This document shows, piece after piece, positions 1 through 8,564 of a stretch of 64,000 nucleotides of DNA (its first letter is position 1; each line of letters begins with the position of its first letter). The stretch is from CALCMJ01 sp964475415. Its GTDB lineage: Bacteria > Bacteroidota > Bacteroidia > Chitinophagales > Saprospiraceae. The notes under the pieces are model-generated. The model had not been told where the DNA came from and searched no databases. It saw only the letters and a program-made list of their open reading frames with translations. A program made the translations under genes and the position numbers. The stretch spans positions 1 through 64,000 of the forward strand of contig CAYYWZ010000001.1 in assembly GCA_964475415.1 (NCBI GenBank). Reading direction: 5' to 3'.

Positions 1-3000
1 TGCCCAGGGTGTAATGGTATCTGTACTCCTCAAAATCCAACTTGGTTTGCTTTTGTTGCTTGGTGTACTGATATTAACTTAGAAGTAATATTTACAAATT
101 GTATGGATGGTACGATACCTGGATTTGATGGTGTGCAAGTAGCCATATATTCTAGTTGTGCTCCTAGTTATACACCTGTAGACTGTGACGTAAGTTCGAA
201 TGATTGTGACAATAATGACAACAAGGAACTTAATCTTACTGGCTTAATAGTAGGAGATGTATATTATTTTTTAGTGGATGGTTGTGCCTCTGCAACTTGT
301 GATATTGAGATAGATGTTTTAGGTATTTGTGGGATTCCTATTTTAGAACCCTGGAACAATCCAGTCTCTGGTCCACTAGAAGTTTGTGCTGGATCTACAG
401 AAAATTATTTCGTAGATGATATAGATGGTGCTAATATGTTCCATTGGTATATTGATGGTGTAAATGTTGCTGACACACCAGATAACACCTATGACATAGA
501 CTGGACAGATGCAGGAAATTTTGAATTATGTGTAGATGCTTCTAATGACCCATGTATTCCAGAGATTGGAGATTTAGATCCTATATGCATAATGATAGAA
601 GTCTATGATGCTGAAGCAGGAGCTATAGTAGCTAATCCAGAAATTCTCTGTCCTAGTGAGACTTCTACGATTACAGTAAGTGGATATAATAGTTTTGCGC
701 CATTTGAGACTTCCATTCTTGTTGCCGATGAAACTGGAAGTATTATCGATATTGTCGCTCCAGATCAAACTACGCTAAGCTCAGATATGTGTACAAGTTT
801 TACGGTATGCAATTATAATTATGTTTCTACCTTATCTAGCTTACCTGCTCTAGGATCTAATATTACTGATATAGATTGTTCCTTAGGCTGTTGCCATATA
901 GAATGTGTAGTAGTTACTTTTGAGGATACAGAAGATCCAAACTTCAATGCACCGCCTGCTAGTATAAATATTACTTGCATAGACCAGTTACCTATTTTAG
1001 AAGATCTTGAGTGGTTAGATAATTGTGATGGTACTGGATTTGTTGAAGGTATAGAAATGGGTAGTATAGATAATTGTACTGGAGGATCTATATCTAGAAA
1101 TTGGGAATATACAGATATGTGTAATAATACTGCGACGCATATACAGATGATCACCCTTGTCCCTCCTCCAGTAGAAAGCTTTATAGATCCTCCTGCAGAT
1201 ATTACAGTAGACTGTATGTCAATTCCTACTTCAGCTCCTGATCTTATGTACACTAATAATGGACAAGGAGCTTGTCTGTATACAGCAACCGTTCCTACAG
1301 TCTTAAGTGGCTCAGCAGATGTGTGTGGTGGCTTGATAGAATTTACATGGGAATATACAGATCCATGTAATAATCCTATAAGCTATACACAAAGTGTAAC
1401 TGTCGACCCTGCGCCAGAACCTGACTATCTCAATCTTCCTCCTGATCTAACTGTTTCCTGTGATGCTATCCCTACAAGTGCACCTGACTTAGAATATTCT
1501 AATGGACTTACTGATGATTGCGTAATAAATGGTTTTGTTCAAGCTACACAAACTGGCGGTGCTGATGAGTGCGGAGGAGTGATTCTATTTATATGGGATT
1601 TCACAGATGCTTGTGGCACTAATCTAAATCATGTGCAAAATGTTACCGTAAATCCTGCTGCTGATCCTAGTTTTATAGATCCCCCCGCTGATGTAACGAT
1701 AGCTTGTGACGAAAGTCTTGCAAGTATTCCAGACCTAGATTATAATAACGGACTTACTGATGATTGCGAAATAGATGGATCACTCACAGGATTCCAAATG
1801 GGTACCGCAACACTATGTGGAGGAAACGTAGAATACATATGGGAAAGTACTATATGTGGTTCTCCCTTACAACATATTCAAACCATTACGATAGGTATTG
1901 CTCCAGAAGCAAATTTCTTAGATGTGCCAGATGACATAACACTCTCCTGTGAAAATTTCTCAGAAGATCTCCCCTTCCTTAATTATGATAATTTAGAATT
2001 AGGAGATTGCTCTCTCTTTGGATCCATAGAAGCTGAGATAATCGGAGATCCTAACCCCTGCGGAGGAACTATCGAATATGTGTGGACCTATGTTGACCCC
2101 TGTGGCAGACTCACAACTGCCAATCAAAATGTAACCATCGAACAGGTTCCTCCAGCTATATTTTTTAATGTACCAGGTAGCACTACGGTAAGTTGTGATG
2201 ATCCTATACTTACAACTCCTCCTTCTCTTAATTATGACAATGGAGGCAGTGGATTGTGTGCTATCTTTGGAAGTGTAGAGCCAGTACAATTAGGATCTTT
2301 TGATGCCTGCGGAGGCGACATTATTTTTGAGTGGTCTTTCACAGATGATTGTGGAAGAACAATCTCCCATCAGCAAAACGTAGAAATACTTCCCGCTAGC
2401 TCGCCAGAATTTATTAATCCTCCTCAGGATATTACACTAGCATGTACTGAAAATTCCGTTCCACCCTATGAGATAGATTTTACAAACAGTGAGGACGGAG
2501 ATTGTGAAAGCACAGGTTCTGTATTTTCTTCTGTTGTAAATAATGATAATCAAAGTATCCATACTTGGGAAATTATGAATCCTTGTAACGGAAGCATCAT
2601 AGAACACAACCAAACTATTACTATTCCAGATCTTCCAGAATTATCCATATCTAATATAGAATGTGGAGTTGGAGGATTAGATTACTCCGTAAGTTTTACA
2701 ACTAATGGGTCCTATCAGGTAATACCGAATTTCGGTACAGTAAATATTGATGGAGACATATATACCATTACTAATATTCCTATTAGCAACCCGCTATCTA
2801 TAGCCTTGTTTGACGTTGGAGCAAACTGTGAAGTTTCTTTTGATGTAAGCCCTCCAGATTGTGATTGTCCTTTTGTAGAACCGCCAAGTTCTACCGGTGA
2901 TGAGTCGGTATGTTTTGGTGATCCTACTCCTGCTCTTATAGTTTCACTGGAGCCAGACCTAATAGCTAATTGGTATGCTTCTGCATCTGGAAGTGATTTG

Positions 3001-5805
3001 ATCGCATCTAATGTTTTAGAGTATACACCGACTGTTACAGCACCCGGAAGTTACACCTATTATGTAGAAGCAGAAAGTATAAGCTCTGCTGGCTGTGTGA
3101 GCTTAATAAGAACACCTATTACACTTACCATATTTCCTGAGGTCCAAGCCTCAGATGCTACTCTTATGGACTGTGATGGTGATCAAGATGGAAGCATAGA
3201 ATTTCTTCTAGCTAATGCTAATGATCTAATAAGTACGAGTGCATTAGAAATACAATATTTTAACACAGTCGATGATGCAGAAAATATAGCCAATCCGATC
3301 ATCACAATTATCGTAAGCACCTTCCCCCAGACTTTATTTGCTGTAGTTACTGATGTCAATAATTGCAGCGTTATTGTAAGTGTAGAACTAGACATTATTC
3401 CAAGTCCCATTTTTTCAGTGGAACCGTCTCCAGAAACCTGCCCTGGAGATATGGATGGTTCCGTAACTATAAATTATAATCAAGCTACAAATAACACCTT
3501 ATATAGTCTAGATGGAATTAATTGGCAATCCCAAAATGTGTTCTCAGGATTATTAGCTGGAGTTTATATCGCCTATGTACAAAATGATGACGGTTGCATA
3601 GCTCAGCAAGACTTTACTATAGCTGCCGCTCCTATTATGGGAATCATTACCTATGAACTTATCTGTAATGATAACCAGACGGGAACAGATGACTCTGATG
3701 ATTTCTATACACTAATTTTCCAGTTAAGTAATTCTGACCCTGCTCTTACGTCATATGAATTAGACATCAACACTGTCCTTAATGGAAGCTACATATATAA
3801 TGAGACCTACTCAGAAGTTTTTCCAGCGGATGGAAGTATACTTCAATTAATATTCACAGATGTTCAGACACAATGCCTGCTAGAACAGATTTCTATACCT
3901 CTGGCAAGTTGCTCTGGAGACTGTGCTATAATTGCAGAACTTGTAAATTCTATATGTAATGATAACGGCACTACGTCAGATCCATCAGATGATTTCTATA
4001 ACATAGAGATCAATGCAGAAGTTGTAAATTCTGAATCATCACAAACTTACAATTTGACACTAGATGGAACTACAGTAGCTACTGGCATGTATAGTGAAGT
4101 TTTATCCATTACACTTCCAGCCGTTTCTAGTTCCGTAGAATTTATACTAATTGATTCTGAGAACGAACTGTGTATAACTCCCCTAGAAATTTCTGACTTA
4201 TTCCCCTGCTCTGATGATTGTTTCCTAGAGGGAACCATATCCAATCTGGTCTGTGATGATGCTGGAACAGAGGGCGTCGTAGAAGATGATATCTTTTTCT
4301 TCGATCTAGATGTAAATGGGTTGAATACAAGTGGAGCATGGTCTGTAAATAATATGAGTCAAACCGGAATTATTGGTCAAACATCTACATTAGGACCTTT
4401 CCTTATCAGTGATGGAAATATAGACTGGGTTATATCGGACGCCAATGAACAATCTTGTTCGTTCAATCTAGAAATCACAGCACCAGCACCATGTTCATTA
4501 CCATGTGAAATAGAATTAACAGAATGGACGATAAGTGATTGTAACAATGGAGGTACTGGAAATACTGACGATGATGATAGCTTTTCTATTATTTTTCAGA
4601 TCAATCCTATTCTAGGAAATACTACAGAAATAATAGTTGAGATCGGTACAGATAGTTTTGGTCCTTTTAACTATAATGAATTGAATACTGTTGATAATCT
4701 ACCAGCAAATGGTGAGGATATTATTATAAGAATCTTTGACGCTAATAACTCATTATGTTTATTGGAACAGATCGTTAATGTTTCTCCATGTTCTTCTTGC
4801 ATACAACAAGTGGACGCGGGAGAAAACCAAAGACTTACTTGCATAGATGAATCTATTCAGTTAAGTGCTTTTACTACTGAGGAAGGCAATGTATTATGGG
4901 TAGGGCCGAATGGATTTAATCAAAATAATAATCCTGTCAATGTAACTATTCCGGGGATTTATTATCTCACTGTTGATTTCGGGAATGCATGTGTTTTTAC
5001 AGATAGTGTTATTGTGGATCAGGCGCCTGATATCGAAGCCTTAACTGCAGAAGCTACTCAGATAGATTGCGAAGGAGATACAGATGGTTCTATTTCTATA
5101 AATGAAATTCAAGGAGGAACAGAACCTTACTCCTATTGGTTAGATGGAGTCGAAATTCAAAATACCAAAATTCCTAATCTATCATCAGGCACTTACCTTC
5201 TAGAAGTTACAGATAATAATGGATGCATAGCAGATACGACAATGATCCTCAATCAGGGTCAAATTATAAATCTATTCCTAGAGCCGCAAATCAGCTTAAA
5301 TGTAGGAGAATCAGGAGTCTTAGAAGCAATGCTAAATCTGAGTCCTGGAGATATACAAAGTGTTCAGTGGTCTCCATCTGATAATCTATCTTGCGATACT
5401 TGCTTAGTAACAAGTATCGCAGGCCAAACAGAAGGTATATATACCATAGAAATAATATCACAAGATGGCTGCATTGCAAGCGCAACAGTAAATGTGTCCT
5501 TGATAACAGTTCAAAATGTATTTGTCCCTAATATTTTTTCTCCTAACAATGATGGAACAAACGATGTGTTTACGGTTTTCACCGATGAAAATACTGTTCT
5601 AGTGAAAGCTATGAGAATTTATGATCGATGGGGCGAGTTGATTTTTGAAAATCTAAATTTTGCTCCTAATATAACTCAGGAGGGTTGGGATGGACGTTTT
5701 AAAAATACCGATATTATGCCTGGAGTTTATGTGTATATGATCGAAGTAGAAAACGCAAATGGAGAAACGGATATATATTCTGGCGATATTACCATCATAA
5801 AGTAA
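1..5805 (+). CDS. Giant cysteine-rich T9SS adhesin with SprB-like repeats (5' end outside window)
   Basis: The frame is open from base 1 with no stop, so the gene starts upstream; at least 1,934 codons are present. Seven cysteine-bearing repeats of about 81 residues start near 949, 1189, 1438, 1681, 1924, 2170 and 2419. Each opens with a motif like PPADITVDC and carries inner CGG and DxC motifs, resembling HYR/Ig-like folds. Four acidic repeats of about 97 residues (ICNDNGTTSDPSDDFY type) start near 3661, 3953, 4250 and 4538 and could bind calcium. SprB-type segments (DGSxxI...LDG...GxY) lie near 3160-3620 and 5060-5250. The end, FVPNIFSPNNDGTNDVF at 5518-5570 onward, is a gliding-motility-associated CHU_C domain used for type IX secretion. 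A role as cell-surface adhesin is inferred from family; the ligand is unknown. Confidence 0.9.
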   Translation, partial: CPGCNGICTPQNPTWFAFVAWCTDINLEVIFTNCMDGTIPGFDGVQVAIYSSCAPSYTPVDCDVSSNDCDNNDNKELNLTGLIVGDVYYFLVDGCASATCDIEIDVLGICGIPILEPWNNPVSGPLEVCAGSTENYFVDDIDGANMFHWYIDGVNVADTPDNTYDIDWTDAGNFELCVDASNDPCIPEIGDLDPICIMIEVYDAEAGAIVANPEILCPSETSTITVSGYNSFAPFETSILVADETGSIIDIVAPDQTTLSSDMCTSFTVCNYNYVSTLSSLPALGSNITDIDCSLGCCHIECVVVTFEDTEDPNFNAPPASINITCIDQLPILEDLEWLDNCDGTGFVEGIEMGSIDNCTGGSISRNWEYTDMCNNTATHIQMITLVPPPVESFIDPPADITVDCMSIPTSAPDLMYTNNGQGACLYTATVPTVLSGSADVCGGLIEFTWEYTDPCNNPISYTQSVTVDPAPEPDYLNLPPDLTVSCDAIPTSAPDLEYSNGLTDDCVINGFVQATQTGGADECGGVILFIWDFTDACGTNLNHVQNVTVNPAADPSFIDPPADVTIACDESLASIPDLDYNNGLTDDCEIDGSLTGFQMGTATLCGGNVEYIWESTICGSPLQHIQTITIGIAPEANFLDVPDDITLSCENFSEDLPFLNYDNLELGDCSLFGSIEAEIIGDPNPCGGTIEYVWTYVDPCGRLTTANQNVTIEQVPPAIFFNVPGSTTVSCDDPILTTPPSLNYDNGGSGLCAIFGSVEPVQLGSFDACGGDIIFEWSFTDDCGRTISHQQNVEILPASSPEFINPPQDITLACTENSVPPYEIDFTNSEDGDCESTGSVFSSVVNNDNQSIHTWEIMNPCNGSIIEHNQTITIPDLPELSISNIECGVGGLDYSVSFTTNGSYQVIPNFGTVNIDGDIYTITNIPISNPLSIALFDVGANCEVSFDVSPPDCDCPFVEPPSSTGDESVCFGDPTPALIVSLEPDLIANWYASASGSDLIASNVLEYTPTVTAPGSYTYYVEAESISSAGCVSLIRTPITLTIFPEVQASDATLMDCDGDQDGSIEFLLANANDLISTSALEIQYFNTVDDAENIANPIITIIVSTFPQTLFAVVTDVNNCSVIVSVELDIIPSPIFSVEPSPETCPGDMDGSVTINYNQATNNTLYSLDGINWQSQNVFSGLLAGVYIAYVQNDDGCIAQQDFTIAAAPIMGIITYELICNDNQTGTDDSDDFYTLIFQLSNSDPALTSYELDINTVLNGSYIYNETYSEVFPADGSILQLIFTDVQTQCLLEQISIPLASCSGDCAIIAELVNSICNDNGTTSDPSDDFYNIEINAEVVNSESSQTYNLTLDGTTVATGMYSEVLSITLPAVSSSVEFILIDSENELCITPLEISDLFPCSDDCFLEGTISNLVCDDAGTEGVVEDDIFFFDLDVNGLNTSGAWSVNNMSQTGIIGQTSTLGPFLISDGNIDWVISDANEQSCSFNLEITAPAPCSLPCEIELTEWTISDCNNGGTGNTDDDDSFSIIFQINPILGNTTEIIVEIGTDSFGPFNYNELNTVDNLPANGEDIIIRIFDANNSLCLLEQIVNVSPCSSCIQQVDAGENQRLTCIDESIQLSAFTTEEGNVLWVGPNGFNQNNNPVNVTIPGIYYLTVDFGNACVFTDSVIVDQAPDIEALTAEATQIDCEGDTDGSISINEIQGGTEPYSYWLDGVEIQNTKIPNLSSGTYLLEVTDNNGCIADTTMILNQGQIINLFLEPQISLNVGESGVLEAMLNLSPGDIQSVQWSPSDNLSCDTCLVTSIAGQTEGIYTIEIISQDGCIASATVNVSLITVQNVFVPNIFSPNNDGTNDVFTVFTDENTVLVKAMRIYDRWGELIFENLNFAPNITQEGWDGRFKNTDIMPGVYVYMIEVENANGETDIYSGDITIIK

Positions 5806-6102
5806 AAATGAATAATTTGTCTTCTATTTCTTTATGTTGTTCCAAAGATGAGAAAGGAAATGAAATATTAAAGGATTCTACCAAGAAATTGCATATTCAA
5901 TTTTGACGGAGAATGAGTAAGATGCTAGGAATTGAAAAATTTAAAATTGCATGGCGTGGATCATTCTGAAATTGCATGAAATAAAAGATTAGTAGTTCCC
6001 TTGAGGTTTTTGCTTGGTAAATGAAATCTAATAGAAAAAGTCCTCATTAATTAAGTGTATAAAACTAGATGAAAAAATCAATTAGTTATTATTTACTCAC
6101 CT
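5806..6102. other. Intergenic region with three copies of AAATTGCAT
   Basis: This convergent gap between the adhesin and the regulator gene has no convincing reading frame. The nonamer AAATTGCAT occurs at 5886-5894, 5944-5952 and 5969-5977. No clear terminator was seen for the adhesin. Confidence 0.4.
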
Positions 6103-6828
6103 CTATATTTCAAATCTAAAACTATCTTTGTTCATCAACTGATTGTATTTTTCATGATTAAAACTATATAGTTTTGCAGGACGATGAGAAACATCATCTT
6201 GGTTTTCATTTAAGTCTATAAGTATGTCTAGAGAATTTAGTTTTCTTCTGAAATTCCTTTTGTCCATCTCTATACCCAACACAGTCTCATAAAATTGCTG
6301 TAACTGCTTAAGTGAAAACTTAGAGGGTAATAGATTAAACCCTATGGGATACTCTCTGACTCTCTTTTGCAAAATACTATAACACTTATCTAAAATAAGC
6401 TTATGGTCAAAAGCCATTTCTTGAATATCATCTATCGGTACCCACCTTAACCTTCTTTGCTTATTATCTAGGATTTTATTTTCAGCAATATTTAATAGAG
6501 AATAATACGCGATAGTAATTACCCTATTAACGGGATGCCTATCCAACTCGCTAAATGCTTCTACTTGTTCTAAGTATACATTAGTTAAGTTCGTACAATC
6601 ATATAAGATTTTTTCTGCAGATTGTCTTAAGGTCTGTTCTTTATGTAAGATATCTCCGACAAGCGATAATTTACCACTATATTCTGGCATATCACTTTCC
6701 ATTAATAAGACTTTCAGTCCGTTATTTTCATAACCAAATATGACACAATCGACGGATACATGTAAGGCCTGTTTATCTTTTAGATAATTAATTGAAGTCC
6801 CATTTAGGGTTAGATTAGTGTTTAACAT
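6103..6828 (-). CDS. NrtR/AraR-like transcriptional regulator with degenerate NUDIX domain
   Basis: The 241-residue protein has an N-terminal NUDIX-like fold (about residues 20-150) and a C-terminal winged-helix part (about 160-240, with FSLKQLQQFYETVLG and RNFRRKLNSLDIL). This is the domain order of the NrtR family, which in Bacteroidota includes sugar-responsive regulators such as AraR. The NUDIX box starts G-x5-E (GDILHKE), but the catalytic REUxEE core reads EKILYD, so hydrolase activity is unlikely and a ligand sensor is more plausible. No obvious target operon lies beside it, since the neighbour on the same strand is a pseudogene. The effector cannot be read from the sequence. Confidence 0.8.
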   Translation of the reverse strand: MLNTNLTLNGTSINYLKDKQALHVSVDCVIFGYENNGLKVLLMESDMPEYSGKLSLVGDILHKEQTLRQSAEKILYDCTNLTNVYLEQVEAFSELDRHPVNRVITIAYYSLLNIAENKILDNKQRRLRWVPIDDIQEMAFDHKLILDKCYSILQKRVREYPIGFNLLPSKFSLKQLQQFYETVLGIEMDKRNFRRKLNSLDILIDLNENQDDVSHRPAKLYSFNHEKYNQLMNKDSFRFEI

Positions 6829-6901
6829 GTATGAATATATAAAGAATGGATCACGATTTCATTATGACAGAGATTTAATATCTATTTTAAGTCTAACTTA
6901 T

Positions 6902-6936
6902 AAAAAATAAGCGGCCACTAAAATTGTCCGCTTATT
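6902..6936 (-). terminator. Intrinsic terminator below the SusE/F-like pseudogene
   Basis: AATAAGCGG (6906-6914) and CCGCTTATT (6928-6936) form a perfect 9-bp stem. Read on the minus strand it is followed by a run of T (complement of 6902-6907). It lies just after the stop codon of the minus-strand pseudogene that ends at 6959. Confidence 0.7.
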
Positions 6937-6958
6937 AAAATTACTAAGTGTTATTTTT

Positions 6959-7643
6959 TTATTTGATAATACTAAATCTTTTTCCAATCAGATAATCACT
7001 ATTGGATATATTTATCATATACTGCCCTGAACTAAGGGAAGATATATTAAGGTCAGATAGATCGCGTGCATCTTTTGTCATTAACATCACCACATTACCT
7101 GTTATATCTATAATTCTAATTTGTACCGCCCCTGTCAACTCGAGCGCTTTCAAATTGACATTTAGAATATCAGATGCTGGGTTAGGAAAAACTTTAATCT
7201 GAGAAGGATTTATAATATCCTGAGTACTTGGCAATACGTCCCCAAAAAGATACGCTCCCGTTGAAGAATTAAATGTAACTCCATAAGTACCTTCTACAGT
7301 CGATATATTAGGTCCTCCGGGAGTTCGACACCTTGTGGCCAAGAATCTATACCCCAATTAACTGCCCAATCATTATCTGCTCTGAACTTCACACCCTCAT
7401 CTGTAACTTCAGGATCTTGCGATGTTATACTTACGGATTCTAATGTCCATAAATTAAAATCATCTACATCCTTAACCATAGGAATATCATTTTCCCAGTC
7501 TCCGTTAGGTTCGGATTTTCCTATTAGCCCTACTTTCCATACTCTACAACTGCTTTAAAATCATAAGCTCCTGTCAGTGTGCTAAAACTTGTAATATACT
7601 CACCTGCCGTTACTGGAATATTTGCACCATCTTGTGTACGCAT
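6959..7643 (-). pseudogene. SusE/SusF-like glycan-binding protein remnant with T9SS sorting domain, two frameshifts
   Basis: Three fragments in different frames read as one protein on the minus strand. Fragment one (7643-7530) gives IPVTAGEYITSF...GAYDFKAVVEYGK and then stops. Fragment two (about 7539-7294) gives WKVGLIGKSEPNGDWEND...KFRADNDWAVNWG. Fragment three (about 7334-6959) gives PGGPNISTVEGTYGVTFN and a T9SS type A sorting domain (IKVFPNPASDILNV...GKRFSIIK). The phrases KFRADNDWAVNWG and GTYGVTFNSSTGAY are typical of SusE/SusF outer-membrane starch-binding modules. One-base indels near 7535 and 7330 break the frame, and the N-terminal part is missing, replaced by unrelated GC-rich DNA. 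Sequencing error could explain the shifts but not the missing start. Confidence 0.8.
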
Positions 7644-7805
7644 GAGCTACCTGGAATGGGCGCACGTAGTAAGCAGTCCGCGATAAGCCTTAGCCGTCTT
7701 GCCAGAGCAATTTGCCATAATAAAGTTACTTAGGCGGGCGAGGACCGAACCGAATGGTGAGCATGTAAGACAGCGACCATGAGGAACGAATGGACATGCC
7801 CAAAA
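7644..7805. other. GC-rich block of unknown nature, possibly structured RNA or mobile-element remnant
   Basis: This stretch is clearly richer in G and C than its AT-rich surroundings and has no useful reading frame. It abuts the truncated end of the SusE/F remnant. An inverted repeat GCATGT (7761-7766) / ACATGC (7794-7799) could form a stem, and the segment contains many GA-rich tracts. It resembles structured RNA or part of a group II intron in style only: no domain V or intron-encoded protein was found. Bases 7806-8017 are ordinary AT-rich DNA upstream of the sigma factor gene, with nothing else recognised. Confidence 0.35.
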
Positions 7806-8017
7806 CAAAATAAACTATAGATAAATAAGCTAAAATCATGTAAAGATCAATATAATTATACTACTGCTGCCAGTTATTTTCAAGTTATAAAGTGTGTTAA
7901 ATCCGTCTAAAAGGAGAGAAAACAGTCAAAAAGCAGCTTTTTTATAAATAAATCGTAAATTATTTACATCTCGGGCAACCTTTCGGACCCAGATTGTACT
8001 TATAGTGTGTAGATAAG

Positions 8018-8563
8018 ATGGAAGACAAAACGCAAGAACTTATAAGAGCATGCCTTAAAGGGAATGTTGCAGCTCAACGTGGGCTGTACGACTTATATCG
8101 CACTAAGTGGTATATGCTCAGTCTACGTTATGCTAAAAGTAAGTTCGAAGCGGATGATTTATTACAAGAGGGCTTGGTCTATATTTTTAAAGATCTGCAT
8201 ATGTATAATCCTGATAAGGGAAAATTTATAAATTGGTCTTCCCGTGTTCTTGTTAATTCGTCACTGAGATATTTGAAAAAGAATAGCTGGCATTCTCAAC
8301 TGACAGATATAGACGATGCTTATGATGCGGAGTCCAAACAGGAAACTGTATATCAGAAATTAGCGGCACGAGAACTTACGCTACTCTTACAGCAATTACC
8401 TGCTGGCTACCGACTCATTTTTAACATGTATGCTATAGAAGGATATTCACACAAAGAAATAAGTAAACTAGTGGGCATATCTGAAGGGACATCGAAATCA
8501 CAATTGTCTAAGGCTAGAAAAGCACTAAAGATGAAATTAGAAAAACAGTTAATCAATATATAG
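8018..8563 (+). CDS. ECF-type RNA polymerase sigma factor
   Basis: At 181 residues the length fits ECF sigma factors. Region 2 is visible in FEADDLLQEGLVYIFKDL, and region 4 in the C-terminal helix-turn-helix LPAGYRLIFNMYAIEGYSHKE followed by ISKLVGISEGTSKSQLSKAR. It directs RNA polymerase to a small envelope- or stress-related regulon. The stop codon is one base before the next start, so it forms an operon with the downstream membrane protein, the usual sigma/regulator pairing. The signal is unknown. Confidence 0.92.
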   Translation: MEDKTQELIRACLKGNVAAQRGLYDLYRTKWYMLSLRYAKSKFEADDLLQEGLVYIFKDLHMYNPDKGKFINWSSRVLVNSSLRYLKKNSWHSQLTDIDDAYDAESKQETVYQKLAARELTLLLQQLPAGYRLIFNMYAIEGYSHKEISKLVGISEGTSKSQLSKARKALKMKLEKQLINI

Positions 8564-8564
8564 A

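Noticed and set aside
819..1253. 144-codon minus-strand frame inside the adhesin
   Set aside because: It is antisense to Cys-rich repeats with strong domain pattern and has no independent features.
7739..7752. GAGGACCGAACCGA, identical to a short 23S rRNA motif
   Set aside because: The sequence on both sides does not follow 23S rRNA, so it is not an rRNA fragment by this evidence.
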